Below, in pieces: positions 9,263 to 19,077 of a stretch of 35,763 bases of DNA. Within the stretch, counting starts at the first letter, position 1. Each line of letters begins with the position of its first letter. The position numbers and the translations under genes were made by a program. The DNA comes from Candidatus Aminicenantota bacterium (GTDB lineage Bacteria > Acidobacteriota > Aminicenantia > Aminicenantales > UBA4085), in the NCBI GenBank assembly GCA_022866045.1, contig JALHTW010000193.1, positions 1 through 35,763 of the forward strand. The letters are read 5' to 3'. The notes beneath the pieces were generated by a model that searched no databases, was not told the DNA's origin, and worked only from the letters and a program-made list of their open reading frames with translations.

Positions 9263-10456
9263 ATGGCCAAGATCGCATTGGGTGTCACGTCCTCTGTCAG
9301 CATTTATAAGGCCTGCGAGGTCCTGCGAGGCTTCCAAAAGGCCGGCCACGACGTCCAGGTGATCATGTCCCGGAACGCGGCAAAGCTTATCTCTCCGCTC
9401 CTCTTCAATTCTCTGTCCGGACACAAGACCATCGTCGAGCTGTTCGAGGAGGACCATCCCTGGTCCGTGGCCCACATCGCCTTGGCCAAGGAGGTCGGCC
9501 TTCTTGCCGTGGTGCCGGCGACGGCCAACATCATCGGGAAATTCGCCTCGGGTGTGGCCGATGATTTCTTGTCCACGTTCTACCTGGCGGTCGAGGCGCC
9601 CATCCTTGTCGCGCCCGCTATGAACGAAGCGATGCTCCTCCACCGCCAGACGCAGGATAATATGATGAAGCTCCGCGCCCAGGGCGTGGACTTTGTCGAG
9701 CCCGCGAAAGGGTACCTTGCCTGCGGGGATGAAGGGTGGGGGAGGCTTGCCGACCCGGACGATATCGTCCGCCGCGGCCTCGAGCTCTTAAAAAAGAGGG
9801 TCAGCCTTCAGGGCAAGACCATCCTCGTGACCGCCGGGCCGACCCGCGAATATCTCGATCCTGTCCGCTTTCTTTCCAACCGGTCCTCGGGAAAAATGGG
9901 TTTTGAGATGGCCCGGGAGGCTCTCTTGCGCGGGGCCCGCGTCATCCTCGTGGCGGGACCCTCCCAGGTCGCGCCGCCGGCCAAGGCTGATCTCGTCCGG
10001 ATCGAGAGCGCGGCCGACATGGAAAAAGAGGTTTTGAAACGGTTCCCGAAAGCGGATATCGTGGTCATGGCCGCCGCCGTCGCCGATTTCACGTTCGCCG
10101 AGAGGACCGGCCGGAAGATCAAAAGACAGGACTTGCCGGAAGCCCTGAGGCTCGTTCGGACGATGGATATTTTGAAGGCCTTGGGCGAACGAAAGAAGGG
10201 CCAGTTCCTCGTCGGTTTTGCCGCGGAGACTGAAGACCTGCGGGCCAACGCTGGCAAAAAGATCAAAGCGAAAAAATTGGATTTCATCGTGGCCAATGAC
10301 GTCTCCAGGGAGGGGACCGGGTTCGACGCGGACGATAATCAGGCTCTTCTCATCGATGCCAAAGGCCATGCGACCGAGACCCAGAAAATGAGCAAACGCG
10401 AGCTGAGCCGCGTGATCTGGGACGCGATCGAGGCATCTCTTGGAAAAAGACGCTGA
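9263..10456 (+). CDS. coaBC: bifunctional phosphopantothenoylcysteine decarboxylase/phosphopantothenate--cysteine ligase
   Basis: CoaC part: PATANIIGKFASGVADDFLSTFYLA...APAMNEAM; CoaB part: ILVTAGPTREYLDPVRFLSNRSSGKMG...MAAAVADF. Confidence 0.95.
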   Translation: MAKIALGVTSSVSIYKACEVLRGFQKAGHDVQVIMSRNAAKLISPLLFNSLSGHKTIVELFEEDHPWSVAHIALAKEVGLLAVVPATANIIGKFASGVADDFLSTFYLAVEAPILVAPAMNEAMLLHRQTQDNMMKLRAQGVDFVEPAKGYLACGDEGWGRLADPDDIVRRGLELLKKRVSLQGKTILVTAGPTREYLDPVRFLSNRSSGKMGFEMAREALLRGARVILVAGPSQVAPPAKADLVRIESAADMEKEVLKRFPKADIVVMAAAVADFTFAERTGRKIKRQDLPEALRLVRTMDILKALGERKKGQFLVGFAAETEDLRANAGKKIKAKKLDFIVANDVSREGTGFDADDNQALLIDAKGHATETQKMSKRELSRVIWDAIEASLGKRR

Positions 10457-11156
10457 CAAGCTCCTGTCCAATCTCGAAGAGAGGTTGAAGTTCTTCCGGG
10501 ACATTGGAGCGGACTTCGTTTTTAAAAACGAGACGGCACCGGTGCGGACGCCTTCGCCGCCCGGCGGACCTTCTTCCTCTCCGCCTCCCGCTTCGATGGA
10601 CATCCAGGCGGTCCACGAGGAGATCCTCCGCTGCCGGAAATGTCCCTTGGCGGCCGGCCGGACACAGGCCGTCCCCGGCGAAGGACACCTCCACGCCGAG
10701 CTTATGTTCGTCGGCGAGGGGCCGGGACACGACGAAGACGTTCAGGGCCGGCCGTTCGTCGGCCGAGCTGGCCAGCTCCTGACAAAGATCATTCGGGCGA
10801 TGACGTATGAACGCGCGGATGTCTTCATCACGAACATCGTCAAATGCCGACCGCCCAACAACCGCGTCCCCCGCCGGGACGAGATCGAGATCTGCTCGCC
10901 CTATCTCCGCGAGCAGATCCTGAACATCCGTCCCAAGGTGATCGTTACGTTGGGAAAGGTTGCGACCGATTTATTCGTCCCCGATGCCTTCGGCGCCATG
11001 ACGACGCTCCGCGGTCAGTTCTATGACTGGAACGGCATCCCGGTCATGCCGACCTTTCATCCGTCCTACCTCATCCGCAATGAAGGGAACAAGGAAATCA
11101 AGAAGATGGTCTGGGACGATATGCAGAAGGTCATGGTCCGCCTCGGCAGAAAATGA
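10440..11156 (+). CDS. type-4 (Fe-S) uracil-DNA glycosylase
   Basis: CRKCPLAAGRTQAVPGEG...LMFVGEGPGHDEDVQGRPFVGRAGQLL...TNIVKCRPPNNRVP...EICSPYL; MPTFHPSYLIRN; TTG start overlapping coaBC. Confidence 0.92.
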   Translation: MEKDADKLLSNLEERLKFFRDIGADFVFKNETAPVRTPSPPGGPSSSPPPASMDIQAVHEEILRCRKCPLAAGRTQAVPGEGHLHAELMFVGEGPGHDEDVQGRPFVGRAGQLLTKIIRAMTYERADVFITNIVKCRPPNNRVPRRDEIEICSPYLREQILNIRPKVIVTLGKVATDLFVPDAFGAMTTLRGQFYDWNGIPVMPTFHPSYLIRNEGNKEIKKMVWDDMQKVMVRLGRK

Positions 11157-13306
11157 CCCTCTACGCCGAAGTCGTTTTTCCTCTTCCTCTCAGTCAGAGC
11201 TTTTTTTATATCATCCCGCCCAAAGACCTCGACGGGGCAAAGCCCGGCGTCAGGATCATCGCGCCGTTGGGCCATAAAATGCAGGCCGGATTCATCGTCC
11301 AGGTTCATGAGCACAGACCGTTGGCTGATATCCCTCTCAAGGAGATCCGCGAGGTCATTGATGAAGAAGCCGTGATTTCTCCGGTTGCACTATCCTTCAC
11401 CCGCCGTCTGAGCGCGCATTATTGTTCATCCTGGGGAGAGTTCCTCCAGGCGATGCTTCCTCCGTCCCTGGAGATCAAGACATCGGCCAAGGTTCGCCTG
11501 ACAGAAAAAGGGATCGAGGCCCTTCAGAACAAGACGCTGTCCAGGGAAGAAAAGAAAGTCGCCGAGATTCTCGGGACGAACGCCTACAGCGCTTTTTATC
11601 TGCGCCGAAGATCCGGCGTGAAGAGCCTTCGGTCCTTGATCTTGCGCATGGACAAAAAAGGTCTTGTCCAGGTCCTGGAGGGGAAAAAGAGACCGAAGAA
11701 GAGAGAGCCGGCCCCTCTCCGCGCCCGGCCGACCCAGCTCGAGCTTGATTTTCTGGTCGATCCCGCCGCCCGGAGCGCTTTGGACGCAATGGCCGGGCCG
11801 CTCGAAAAAAAGATATTCGCCCCTTTTTATCTCTTTGGGGACAGGGACGCACGGCGGGCGGCCTATGTCCATTTGATCCGAAGCGTGCTGGCGCGCTCCA
11901 AACAAGTCCTTTATCTCCTTCCGGAGCTGGCGCCGTCCGGTCCTCTCCGGGACATGCTGGAAATACGCCTTGGTGAAGCCGTCGGGTCGTTCCACGGCCA
12001 GATGTCAGAAAATGCCCGGGAACGCGAATGGCAGAAGATCAAGGCCGGGACAAGGCGCATCGCGGTCGGTCCGCGGTCGGTCCTCTTTGCTCCGGCGGAA
12101 AACGTTGGCCTGATCATTGTCGATGAAGAGCACGACGATGCCTATGTTCAATCTGAAAGTCCGGTCTATGACGCGCGAAGGGGAGCATGGCTGATAGCGG
12201 CCGAACGGGGCTCGTTGCTGGTCTCCGGCTCCGATGTCCCGACCGTCGAGGCTTTTCACAAAGCGCGGACCGGAGGCTATCTCATCACCCTGGCCGGCTC
12301 CGGAGAGAAAAAAAATGTCTTGATCGCCGACGACAGGTCTGAGCGGGGCCTGTTAACTCAAGCTCTTCGGGAAGGTCTTCAAAAGAATCTCAGCGCCGGG
12401 CGGCCCAGCCTGGTATTCTTAAACCGCCGCGGATATGCGTCCCTGCTTTTTTGTCCGCGGTGCGGCCTTATCCCCAAGTGCGAGCGCTGTGATATTTCCC
12501 TGGCTTACTATAAAAAAGAAGAAAGGCTGGTCTGTCGGTATTGCAACAGCTCCCGGCCGAAAACCTCGTCCTGCCCGGCGTGCGGAAGCCGGGTGATGGA
12601 GCCGAGAGGGGTCGGAGTGGAAGCCGTAGAGGAAGAGCTCCGGAGGCTTTTCTCTCGAGCCCGCATTTCGAGCTTCGACAGCGACCGGGTGAGGACCAAG
12701 GCGGCGGGCGAAAAGGTTTTGCGGAATTTCAGGGAAGGGAAGATCGATATCCTCGTCGGAACGCAGATGCTCGCTCACCAGACGGAGCTCCCGCCCGTGG
12801 CGATGGTCGGAATTATCAATCCCGAAGCGTTGCTGGCCTTCGCGGATTTCCGGGCTTCCCAGAAGGCCTTTCAAGCCATCCATCGCCTGATGCGTTTCGC
12901 CGCCTCTGGAGACTCGGGAGCCGAGATCGTGATCCAGACGGCCTTCCCCGACCACTACAGCATCCGGGAGGCGGCGGGTCAGGATTATCTCGCCTATTTC
13001 GACCAGGAGATCCGGTTTCGCCGGCTCATGAATTATCCGCCGTTTGCGGCCATGGCCGAGGTCGTGCTGGTCGGCAGAGACCGGAGGCCGCTCGCCCGCA
13101 AAGCGAGAGATCTCGTCGGCCGGGTGAAGGCGTTCAGCCGGGACATCGAGATCCTAGGACCGGCCGTGTCGCCGCCGTCCCCGGGCAAAGGAGAGAGGGG
13201 AGTCCAGGTGATCCTGAAGTCCAGGGAAAGCGAAACGCTCGAAGCGTGTCTGGCCGAATGTCTGAAAACGATCGGTGCCAGGCGGTCCGTCGTAAGATAT
13301 GATTAA
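11153..13306 (+). CDS. priA: primosomal protein N' (PriA) with degenerate helicase motifs
   Basis: N-terminal 3'-DNA-binding domain (YAEVVFPLPLSQSFFYIIP), DEEHD motif, zinc-binding CPRC/CERC/CRYC/CPAC cysteines. Confidence 0.9.
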   Translation: MTLYAEVVFPLPLSQSFFYIIPPKDLDGAKPGVRIIAPLGHKMQAGFIVQVHEHRPLADIPLKEIREVIDEEAVISPVALSFTRRLSAHYCSSWGEFLQAMLPPSLEIKTSAKVRLTEKGIEALQNKTLSREEKKVAEILGTNAYSAFYLRRRSGVKSLRSLILRMDKKGLVQVLEGKKRPKKREPAPLRARPTQLELDFLVDPAARSALDAMAGPLEKKIFAPFYLFGDRDARRAAYVHLIRSVLARSKQVLYLLPELAPSGPLRDMLEIRLGEAVGSFHGQMSENAREREWQKIKAGTRRIAVGPRSVLFAPAENVGLIIVDEEHDDAYVQSESPVYDARRGAWLIAAERGSLLVSGSDVPTVEAFHKARTGGYLITLAGSGEKKNVLIADDRSERGLLTQALREGLQKNLSAGRPSLVFLNRRGYASLLFCPRCGLIPKCERCDISLAYYKKEERLVCRYCNSSRPKTSSCPACGSRVMEPRGVGVEAVEEELRRLFSRARISSFDSDRVRTKAAGEKVLRNFREGKIDILVGTQMLAHQTELPPVAMVGIINPEALLAFADFRASQKAFQAIHRLMRFAASGDSGAEIVIQTAFPDHYSIREAAGQDYLAYFDQEIRFRRLMNYPPFAAMAEVVLVGRDRRPLARKARDLVGRVKAFSRDIEILGPAVSPPSPGKGERGVQVILKSRESETLEACLAECLKTIGARRSVVRYD

Positions 13307-13318
13307 TCCGTTCGTTAT

Positions 13319-14515
13319 CTATCCCTCGCTCTTTTTCTCACGCTCTCTCTTGTGCTTCAGCAGGCGGCGGGTCATGATGCCGAGGCCAGTAAATATTGCT
13401 GCGGCTGGGATGAGTGCCCAACGGAGGAAAGGCCTCGGATCAATCACCTCGATGTGTTCAAGCAGAACGGGCGGCTGGCTTTCGGGCATCTTTGAAGCCG
13501 ACGTGAGGTGAGTCTGGCCGGTCGAAAAAATGCGAAGTCGTCCTTCGCCCAGGGCTTTATCCACATCCATCTCGCCCAGGCCAGACTCGTAGGCATGATA
13601 GAGATGCGCCACTTCTTCCGGTTTGAATGAAAAAAAGTTAAGACAGCCATAGGCGTCAATGAGAACCGGGTCTACGCCAGCGATAATCTGGTTCAGACGT
13701 TTGATCTTTTCCGGATGAGTGATGTCGGTTTCTGGGCCTCCGGCTTGAAGGCGGGGCCTGGTAGGCAATCGGACCCGGATGGCCTCCAAGATATGAAGAT
13801 GGGCCTGGACCGGCGATGGCGTGTTAATATCAGCAATGCCTTGTTCGAGCTGAGCGTGCAAGGCGCTTGGCATCTCAAGAAAACCCATCATATGTTTGAG
13901 GCACATGGTCAGCCTGGTGACAACATGGCTCTTAGCGACGGCCATATTGATTCGCACATCGGCCTCAACCGCCGCTTTGATAACACCCAGCCTTTGAAAG
14001 GCCTTCCCTTTGGGGAGATCGACCTGGCAAAAAAGACTTTTAGGCGAGAGATTGCGGTCGGGAAAAATTTTTTCCACACCGAGGTTATCGACTGTGCCGC
14101 CGATGCCGTTGATTCGTAAGCAATCGGCGGTGCCCGGATCCAGGGAGCAGTGATCCATGACAGTAATACGGGCTGCGCCGGCACTCTTGACCATGAGAAT
14201 AAGCGCCGCCAGCAACCTGGGATCTGTCGAAGAAGCCGTCAAAGGGGGATAGGCCCAGGTTGCATTTGGCTTGATGGCGACTGTCTGGCCGGGCTTGATA
14301 AAGCGCTCTAGGCCGCCCAGCCCGTCGAAGGCCGTCTTGAGGATGGTTTCAGGAAAATCGGCGTCCGTGCCTTTGGATACCGCAACGGAGGGCGGGATTT
14401 CGGCGTTTGGAGCTAAATCGGACTCCGCCGGCCGGGCCAAATTGCGGCCCAACTCATGGGATGCGATGGCTACGAGTGCATTTTGGAGGAACTTGCGCCG
14501 GGTGAGTTTGGGCAT
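13319..14515 (-). CDS. DUF362 domain protein with Tat-like signal and C-terminal TM anchor
   Basis: TRRKFLQ Tat-like motif; VAIKPNATWAYPPLTASSTDPRLLAALI...ITVMDHC; C-terminal LRWALIPAAAIFTGLGIM. Confidence 0.8.
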   Translation of the reverse strand: MPKLTRRKFLQNALVAIASHELGRNLARPAESDLAPNAEIPPSVAVSKGTDADFPETILKTAFDGLGGLERFIKPGQTVAIKPNATWAYPPLTASSTDPRLLAALILMVKSAGAARITVMDHCSLDPGTADCLRINGIGGTVDNLGVEKIFPDRNLSPKSLFCQVDLPKGKAFQRLGVIKAAVEADVRINMAVAKSHVVTRLTMCLKHMMGFLEMPSALHAQLEQGIADINTPSPVQAHLHILEAIRVRLPTRPRLQAGGPETDITHPEKIKRLNQIIAGVDPVLIDAYGCLNFFSFKPEEVAHLYHAYESGLGEMDVDKALGEGRLRIFSTGQTHLTSASKMPESQPPVLLEHIEVIDPRPFLRWALIPAAAIFTGLGIMTRRLLKHKREREKKSEG

Positions 14516-14661
14516 GCTCGGTCTCCATAACTTATCATTCCGGACTCGTTGATGAAATTATTTCAAGTTTAGCGAAAAACATGGGCCCTGTCCATAGAGA
14601 ATGCGACGTTGTCAGCATCTCGTTTTTCCTGATGACCTAACATTGTGATTCCGGGGGTCCT

Positions 14662-14738
14662 TTCGAGGGGTGCCTGGCCGAATGTCTGAAGACGATCAGG
14701 GCCAGAAGATCCGTCGCAAGATCATATATGATTAATCG
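14662..14738 (+). pseudogene. diverged duplicate of the priA 3' end (matches 13238-13310)
   Basis: Translates as FEGCLAECLKTIRARRSVARSYMIN versus PriA tail LEACLAECLKTIGARRSVVRYD; 17-nt identical core CTGGCCGAATGTCTGAA. Confidence 0.8.
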
Positions 14739-15202
14739 GGAGCTCTGAGAACGTGGACGGTCACATCCTTGTAGAGATGACCTGGGGAGTTGGTTTCCAG
14801 TTGGGCCCGGATCACGACATCTTGGTCCGTGGCAATCTCGGATTGGAGAGGACCCAGAAACATCACTGAGGCGACGCCGTTCTCGTTGGAACGAACGATG
14901 CAGCGCTGGGAATAATCATAGAAATAGCCCGGTCCGCTGAGGATGGAGAAATAGACAACGGCATTCATGAGGGGAACGTTTCCGTCCTTGAGGACGACCT
15001 TGATCTGCGATGTCGGCCGTAGCGCCGTGGCATTGATCACGTTGGGGTTGGCCGTCAGGGTGAAGGTCAGGTGGATGGTGGACGGCCCATCCGGCGACGG
15101 CTCTTTGAGCGCGTCGCGAGAGCAGGCGGATGTCATGATCAGGGCGATGCCCAGACCCAGGATGAAAAGCACGGTTCTCGTTCTCATGGTCGTTGTCCTC
15201 AT
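14732..15202 (-). CDS. putative lipoprotein with Ig-like (Big_1/invasin-type) domain
   Basis: Lipobox-like TSAC; SQIKVVLKDGNVPLMNAVVYFSILSGPGYF...NENGVASVMFLGP. Confidence 0.65.
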   Translation of the reverse strand: MRTTTMRTRTVLFILGLGIALIMTSACSRDALKEPSPDGPSTIHLTFTLTANPNVINATALRPTSQIKVVLKDGNVPLMNAVVYFSILSGPGYFYDYSQRCIVRSNENGVASVMFLGPLQSEIATDQDVVIRAQLETNSPGHLYKDVTVHVLRAPD

Positions 15203-15813
15203 CGGTCGGCATAGTTCGCGAAGTAGACGGGCAGAAAGCCCGTGGCCTTGACATTTTTATTGGCCAGGTCATGGCCGTAAAAATCCACCCGGGCGGTGAC
15301 GTTCAACACGTCGCCCTGATAGGCCTGATACAGGCTCAAAAGCGGCTCTTCCTGTTTGGCCACTTCGCGCACGATCACGAAGCGCACGTTCGCCAGTTGC
15401 CCGATGCGGACCAAAACAGAGAGTTCGCCCCCGAACGAATAGGGAACATCCAGGCCCTGGATGTTCTTGCCGTCCGATCGAATATAGGTCACGACATAGC
15501 GCGTGACCTGGATATCGTTGTATTGGGACGTCCCGAAAAGCGGGTCGGGGTTGAGCATCGAAGCGGAGAGGGTTACATTGGAGGTATCAGCCCGCCAGGA
15601 CTGCGCTCCCGTTACGGAGTCCGTGAGCACGACATCGGACTGTAAGAAGTCCGTAGCGATGCCGGCGATATCGGTCCCCATGATGCTCTCCACGACAAGG
15701 AGGCTGGCGGATTGTGTTTCATTTTCAATGGGATTGCAGGCGGCAAGGAAGAATGAGACGGCAATGAGGGACACGGCTTCAAGGACGTGTTTGAGGAGTC
15801 TTGCGTTTTTCAT
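15199..15813 (-). CDS. putative lipoprotein in the pil operon, unknown function
   Basis: Signal sequence with lipobox-like LAAC; ATGA overlap with the next gene. Confidence 0.65.
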   Translation of the reverse strand: MKNARLLKHVLEAVSLIAVSFFLAACNPIENETQSASLLVVESIMGTDIAGIATDFLQSDVVLTDSVTGAQSWRADTSNVTLSASMLNPDPLFGTSQYNDIQVTRYVVTYIRSDGKNIQGLDVPYSFGGELSVLVRIGQLANVRFVIVREVAKQEEPLLSLYQAYQGDVLNVTARVDFYGHDLANKNVKATGFLPVYFANYADR

Positions 15814-15826
15814 CGGTTTGTTCCTC

Positions 15827-18040
15827 CTATTTGAGGATCCTCGGCGTTATGAAGATGAGGAGCTCGCGGTTTTGGGTCGTCTTGGAAAACGATTTGAACA
15901 GGCTTCCCAGGAGGGGAATCCGATACAGGAAGGGAACCCTCTCCCGGGTGATGGCGTCTTCGACCCGATAGATGCCGCCGATGACCGTCGTCCCGCCGTC
16001 CGGCACCATCACGGTCGTCCTGGCGCTCTGGGTTGTGATGGGGGGAATCCCGTTGACGAGGTTGGCAAAGTCGGCCGCGTTGTTCTGGATGTCGAGGGTC
16101 ATGATGATCGTCCCTTCGGCGGTGATCTGCGGTGTGGCCCGGAGCTCGAGGCCGGCATTGACGTATTGCGTTGTGACGGTGAAGTTGGCCTGAGTTTGGA
16201 CGGGGATCTGCCGTCCTTGATTGATGTAAGCCTCCTTATTGTTCTGGGCGGTGACTCTCTGGCTGGACACGATCCGTCCATTGCCGTAGGTTTCAAGGGC
16301 CGAGATAGCCATGTCCAAGCGGAACGTATCGAGGATGTTGGCCAAGGAAATGCCGAGGACGCTGTTGAAGGCGGGGGCGGGCAGGTTGACGCCATAGCCG
16401 CCGAGGGGGCCGCCGATGCCTTTTGTGATCTGGCCTTGCGGGATCATGGCTCCGTCCACGATGACCTGATTCGGAAATTGCAGAGACGTCTGATTGCCGT
16501 AGAACGGATCGACGATCCCCCTGCTTCCCCACTGGATCCCCTGGTTCCGGACGAATGTCGTTGTCGCTTCAATGATCCTCGTCTCGATCTGGACCTGCGG
16601 CGTCTGTGTGTCGAGGGTGGCGATGAGCTTTTCGATGAGATCGAGTTTCTCGGCGACGTCCGAGACGATGATCGTGTTCGTCCTCTCGTCCGGAGAAACC
16701 TCTCCCCGGGGGGATTTCTTGTTCTTTATGAGCTCAAGCACGTCTTTGGCTTTCGCGTAGGACAGCGTATACGTCTTGGTTAGGAGGGTGCCGCCCTGCT
16801 CCTTGGCATCGCGCAGCGTTTGGAGAGCCCTTTCTTCTTCGGCAAGGGCTCCGAGAGGCGCGATCCGGAGGACATTGCCTTCCAGGCTCCGGCCCTGATT
16901 GTTGTTTCTCAGGATGAGATCCAAAAATTGGTCCCACGGGACATCGACAAAGCTGCAGGTGACGGTCCCGCGGACATTGGGGTCGAACATGACGTTCAGC
17001 CCGACTCTCTCGCCCAGCCAAAGCACGACGTCTCTGAGGTCGGCGTCTTTGAATCTCGGGCTCAAGAGTTCGCCGCTGTATTTTTCTTGGGTATCGTGAA
17101 TGGTCTTGGTTTTCAGCTTCTCTTCCTTGGCCTGGACGGTTGGCTGAACGACGGGTGGAGGATTCGCCGGCGGGGTCGTCTTAGCCTCTGTCCCGGCGTC
17201 GGTTTTGGCCGGCGGTTGAGGGGCAGGAGCGGGCGGCAAGATCACGGCGCTCGATTCACCGGGAAAAGAGATGGTCAGCTCTTTCGGGCTGTTAGAGACA
17301 GCGTAGAGCCGCGGCTCTTTGAGTTCTAAGACCAGCCGCGTGATGGAATACGGCGGGGGCGTTTTGAACTGCCCGATCTTGATCTTTTCAACACCGAATT
17401 TTCCAAAAGGATAAGTCTGTGTCGGCTTGTCAAAGACCGCATCGTAGATATCCGTGACCAGACGGAGCGGGTTGTCCAGAGCAAAGATATTGATGGTCGC
17501 TTTTTGACCAAGCCGCGCCGTAATATCCAGGCGATCGTCCTTGTCGGCGATCTCGACATCGGACAGGGCCATGCTTTTGCGCGGAGTTTGGCTGAGCTCC
17601 TGTTGCGTTTCGGGAGCGATCAGCTCTTCGCCCGACCTGTGGATCTTGGTCAACTCGATGACGGTTGTTTTGGCCTCCACAAAAATACGGTAGGGGACAG
17701 CTTCTTTAAGTGTCAGGAAGAGCAGGGCTCGAAGGTCCGCCGTCATCTGGATTTTGACGTCTTTGATGAGCTGCAGTCCGTCGGCCGGCACCGCGGGTGC
17801 CGCCGGCATTTGGACCTTGCCCAGCTCGACGACAAGGATGGAAGGGAACTCCTTGGGGTAAGCCGAATTGATATTCTGGAGCGGAGCGCTGGATTCCAAA
17901 AGGATCCGGGTGTTGGTCTGGGCGGGAAGGATCGAGATCTTGTTTATGGAAATGAGGGGCTGGCTTTGCTGGCTCAGTCCGGCCAGAACGAACAGGAGGC
18001 CGAAAACGGGGAGAGAGAGCCATATAAGATACCTTTTCAT
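15827..18040 (-). CDS. pilQ: type IV pilus secretin PilQ
   Basis: AMIN-like N-terminal repeats; LSPRFKDADLRDVVLWLGERVGLNVMFDPNVRGTVT; VPDGGTTVIGGIYRVED...VPFLYRIPLLGSLFKSFSKTTQNRELLIFITPRIL. Confidence 0.95.
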   Translation of the reverse strand: MKRYLIWLSLPVFGLLFVLAGLSQQSQPLISINKISILPAQTNTRILLESSAPLQNINSAYPKEFPSILVVELGKVQMPAAPAVPADGLQLIKDVKIQMTADLRALLFLTLKEAVPYRIFVEAKTTVIELTKIHRSGEELIAPETQQELSQTPRKSMALSDVEIADKDDRLDITARLGQKATINIFALDNPLRLVTDIYDAVFDKPTQTYPFGKFGVEKIKIGQFKTPPPYSITRLVLELKEPRLYAVSNSPKELTISFPGESSAVILPPAPAPQPPAKTDAGTEAKTTPPANPPPVVQPTVQAKEEKLKTKTIHDTQEKYSGELLSPRFKDADLRDVVLWLGERVGLNVMFDPNVRGTVTCSFVDVPWDQFLDLILRNNNQGRSLEGNVLRIAPLGALAEEERALQTLRDAKEQGGTLLTKTYTLSYAKAKDVLELIKNKKSPRGEVSPDERTNTIIVSDVAEKLDLIEKLIATLDTQTPQVQIETRIIEATTTFVRNQGIQWGSRGIVDPFYGNQTSLQFPNQVIVDGAMIPQGQITKGIGGPLGGYGVNLPAPAFNSVLGISLANILDTFRLDMAISALETYGNGRIVSSQRVTAQNNKEAYINQGRQIPVQTQANFTVTTQYVNAGLELRATPQITAEGTIIMTLDIQNNAADFANLVNGIPPITTQSARTTVMVPDGGTTVIGGIYRVEDAITRERVPFLYRIPLLGSLFKSFSKTTQNRELLIFITPRILK

Positions 18041-18041
18041 G

Positions 18042-18488
18042 TTAGCGCTCCTCGGACGTGATTTCTTTGATGACGTCCCTGGGCTTGGTGAGTGGGATCC
18101 CTTTGCTGTCCCGCGTTTTGCGGAAGACGACCTGGGTCTCTTCGATCAACAGGACGAAGCCATCGGCCAGCTTGTCTCCTTCATGGATCGTGAGGGGGAA
18201 TCCTTCCGTCAAACTGATGAAGGCTTCGAGTTTCCCCCTCGCTTTGACGATCCCCTTCAGGGTGATGTCGTCGATCGAGAGGTCGGAGAGGCCGCTGATT
18301 GTTTTTTTCTCTTTCACGTCGCGTCCCCCAAGGAGGTCTTTGAACGGGTCGCGGCGCCCACCGGGATTGTAGGAAAAAGAGGGCCCCGTCGCTTTTTTCT
18401 CCTCTTGAGGGGGAGTTTGGGCGAGCCCCAAAGAGAGGGCGAGGGCGAGAACCGCGGCGAAACGGACGATCGTTTTACCGAATTTCAT
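18042..18488 (-). CDS. pilP: type IV pilus assembly protein PilP
   Basis: YNPGGRRDPFKDLL, ITLKGIVKARGKLEAFISL; position between pilO and pilQ. Confidence 0.85.
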   Translation of the reverse strand: MKFGKTIVRFAAVLALALSLGLAQTPPQEEKKATGPSFSYNPGGRRDPFKDLLGGRDVKEKKTISGLSDLSIDDITLKGIVKARGKLEAFISLTEGFPLTIHEGDKLADGFVLLIEETQVVFRKTRDSKGIPLTKPRDVIKEITSEER

Positions 18489-19077
18489 TTTCTTCCTTCA
18501 AAGGCTTATTGGGTTTAACGGACGCAGGTTTTTTGAGCTGGCTTTCTTCAAGAAAGAAATACGTCTTGGCCGTAAAGAGGGCCGAGATCGTAAACTCCTC
18601 GGACTGGTTGGGGAGGGTTTTGATCGAAAAACCGTCGATGTTGAAGATCCGCGGAAAATGGAGGACCCGATCGAAGAATAGGCCGAGGTTATGATAATTG
18701 CCGACGATCTCGATCGGGATGGGCTGCTCGGAGTAAAAATCCCTATTAATCTCTTTCTCCGGGGTGAAATGGATGACTTCGAGCTGGGATTCGGACGCCA
18801 TCTGTTGGATGTTCCTCAGGATCTCGCCGTGCTCCTTTCGTCGCGGGATGATGACCTCGAGCTCGGTGAGGGCCTTATTCAGGCCGACCAGCTCACCCTC
18901 GATCTTGTCGAGCTGTCTTTTTTTGGACTTGAGATTTGTCACTTCGCCTTCAATCTTGGCCCGTTCGGCGCGCAGGTTTTTGAGCTCTGTCTCCCGTCTC
19001 TTGAAATAGCCCAAATACACAAGGCCGACGAGAAGGATTCCGACCAAGGCATAAACATACCACGGCTGGCTCTTCAT
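18475..19077 (-). CDS. pilO: type IV pilus assembly protein PilO
   Basis: Start reset to MKSQPWYVYALVGILL (ATGA overlap with pilN); one TM then coiled coil, PIPIEIVGNYHNLGLFFDRVLHFPRIFNIDGF. Confidence 0.9.
   Translation of the reverse strand: MKSQPWYVYALVGILLVGLVYLGYFKRRETELKNLRAERAKIEGEVTNLKSKKRQLDKIEGELVGLNKALTELEVIIPRRKEHGEILRNIQQMASESQLEVIHFTPEKEINRDFYSEQPIPIEIVGNYHNLGLFFDRVLHFPRIFNIDGFSIKTLPNQSEEFTISALFTAKTYFFLEESQLKKPASVKPNKPLKEENEIR

Noticed and set aside
8112-9278. 388-aa minus-strand ORF
   Set aside because: Antisense to yicC and gmk, no recognisable domain, composition of a shadow ORF
15503-16783. 426-aa plus-strand ORF
   Set aside because: Antisense to pilQ and the lipoprotein gene; Asp/Gly/Arg-rich shadow translation
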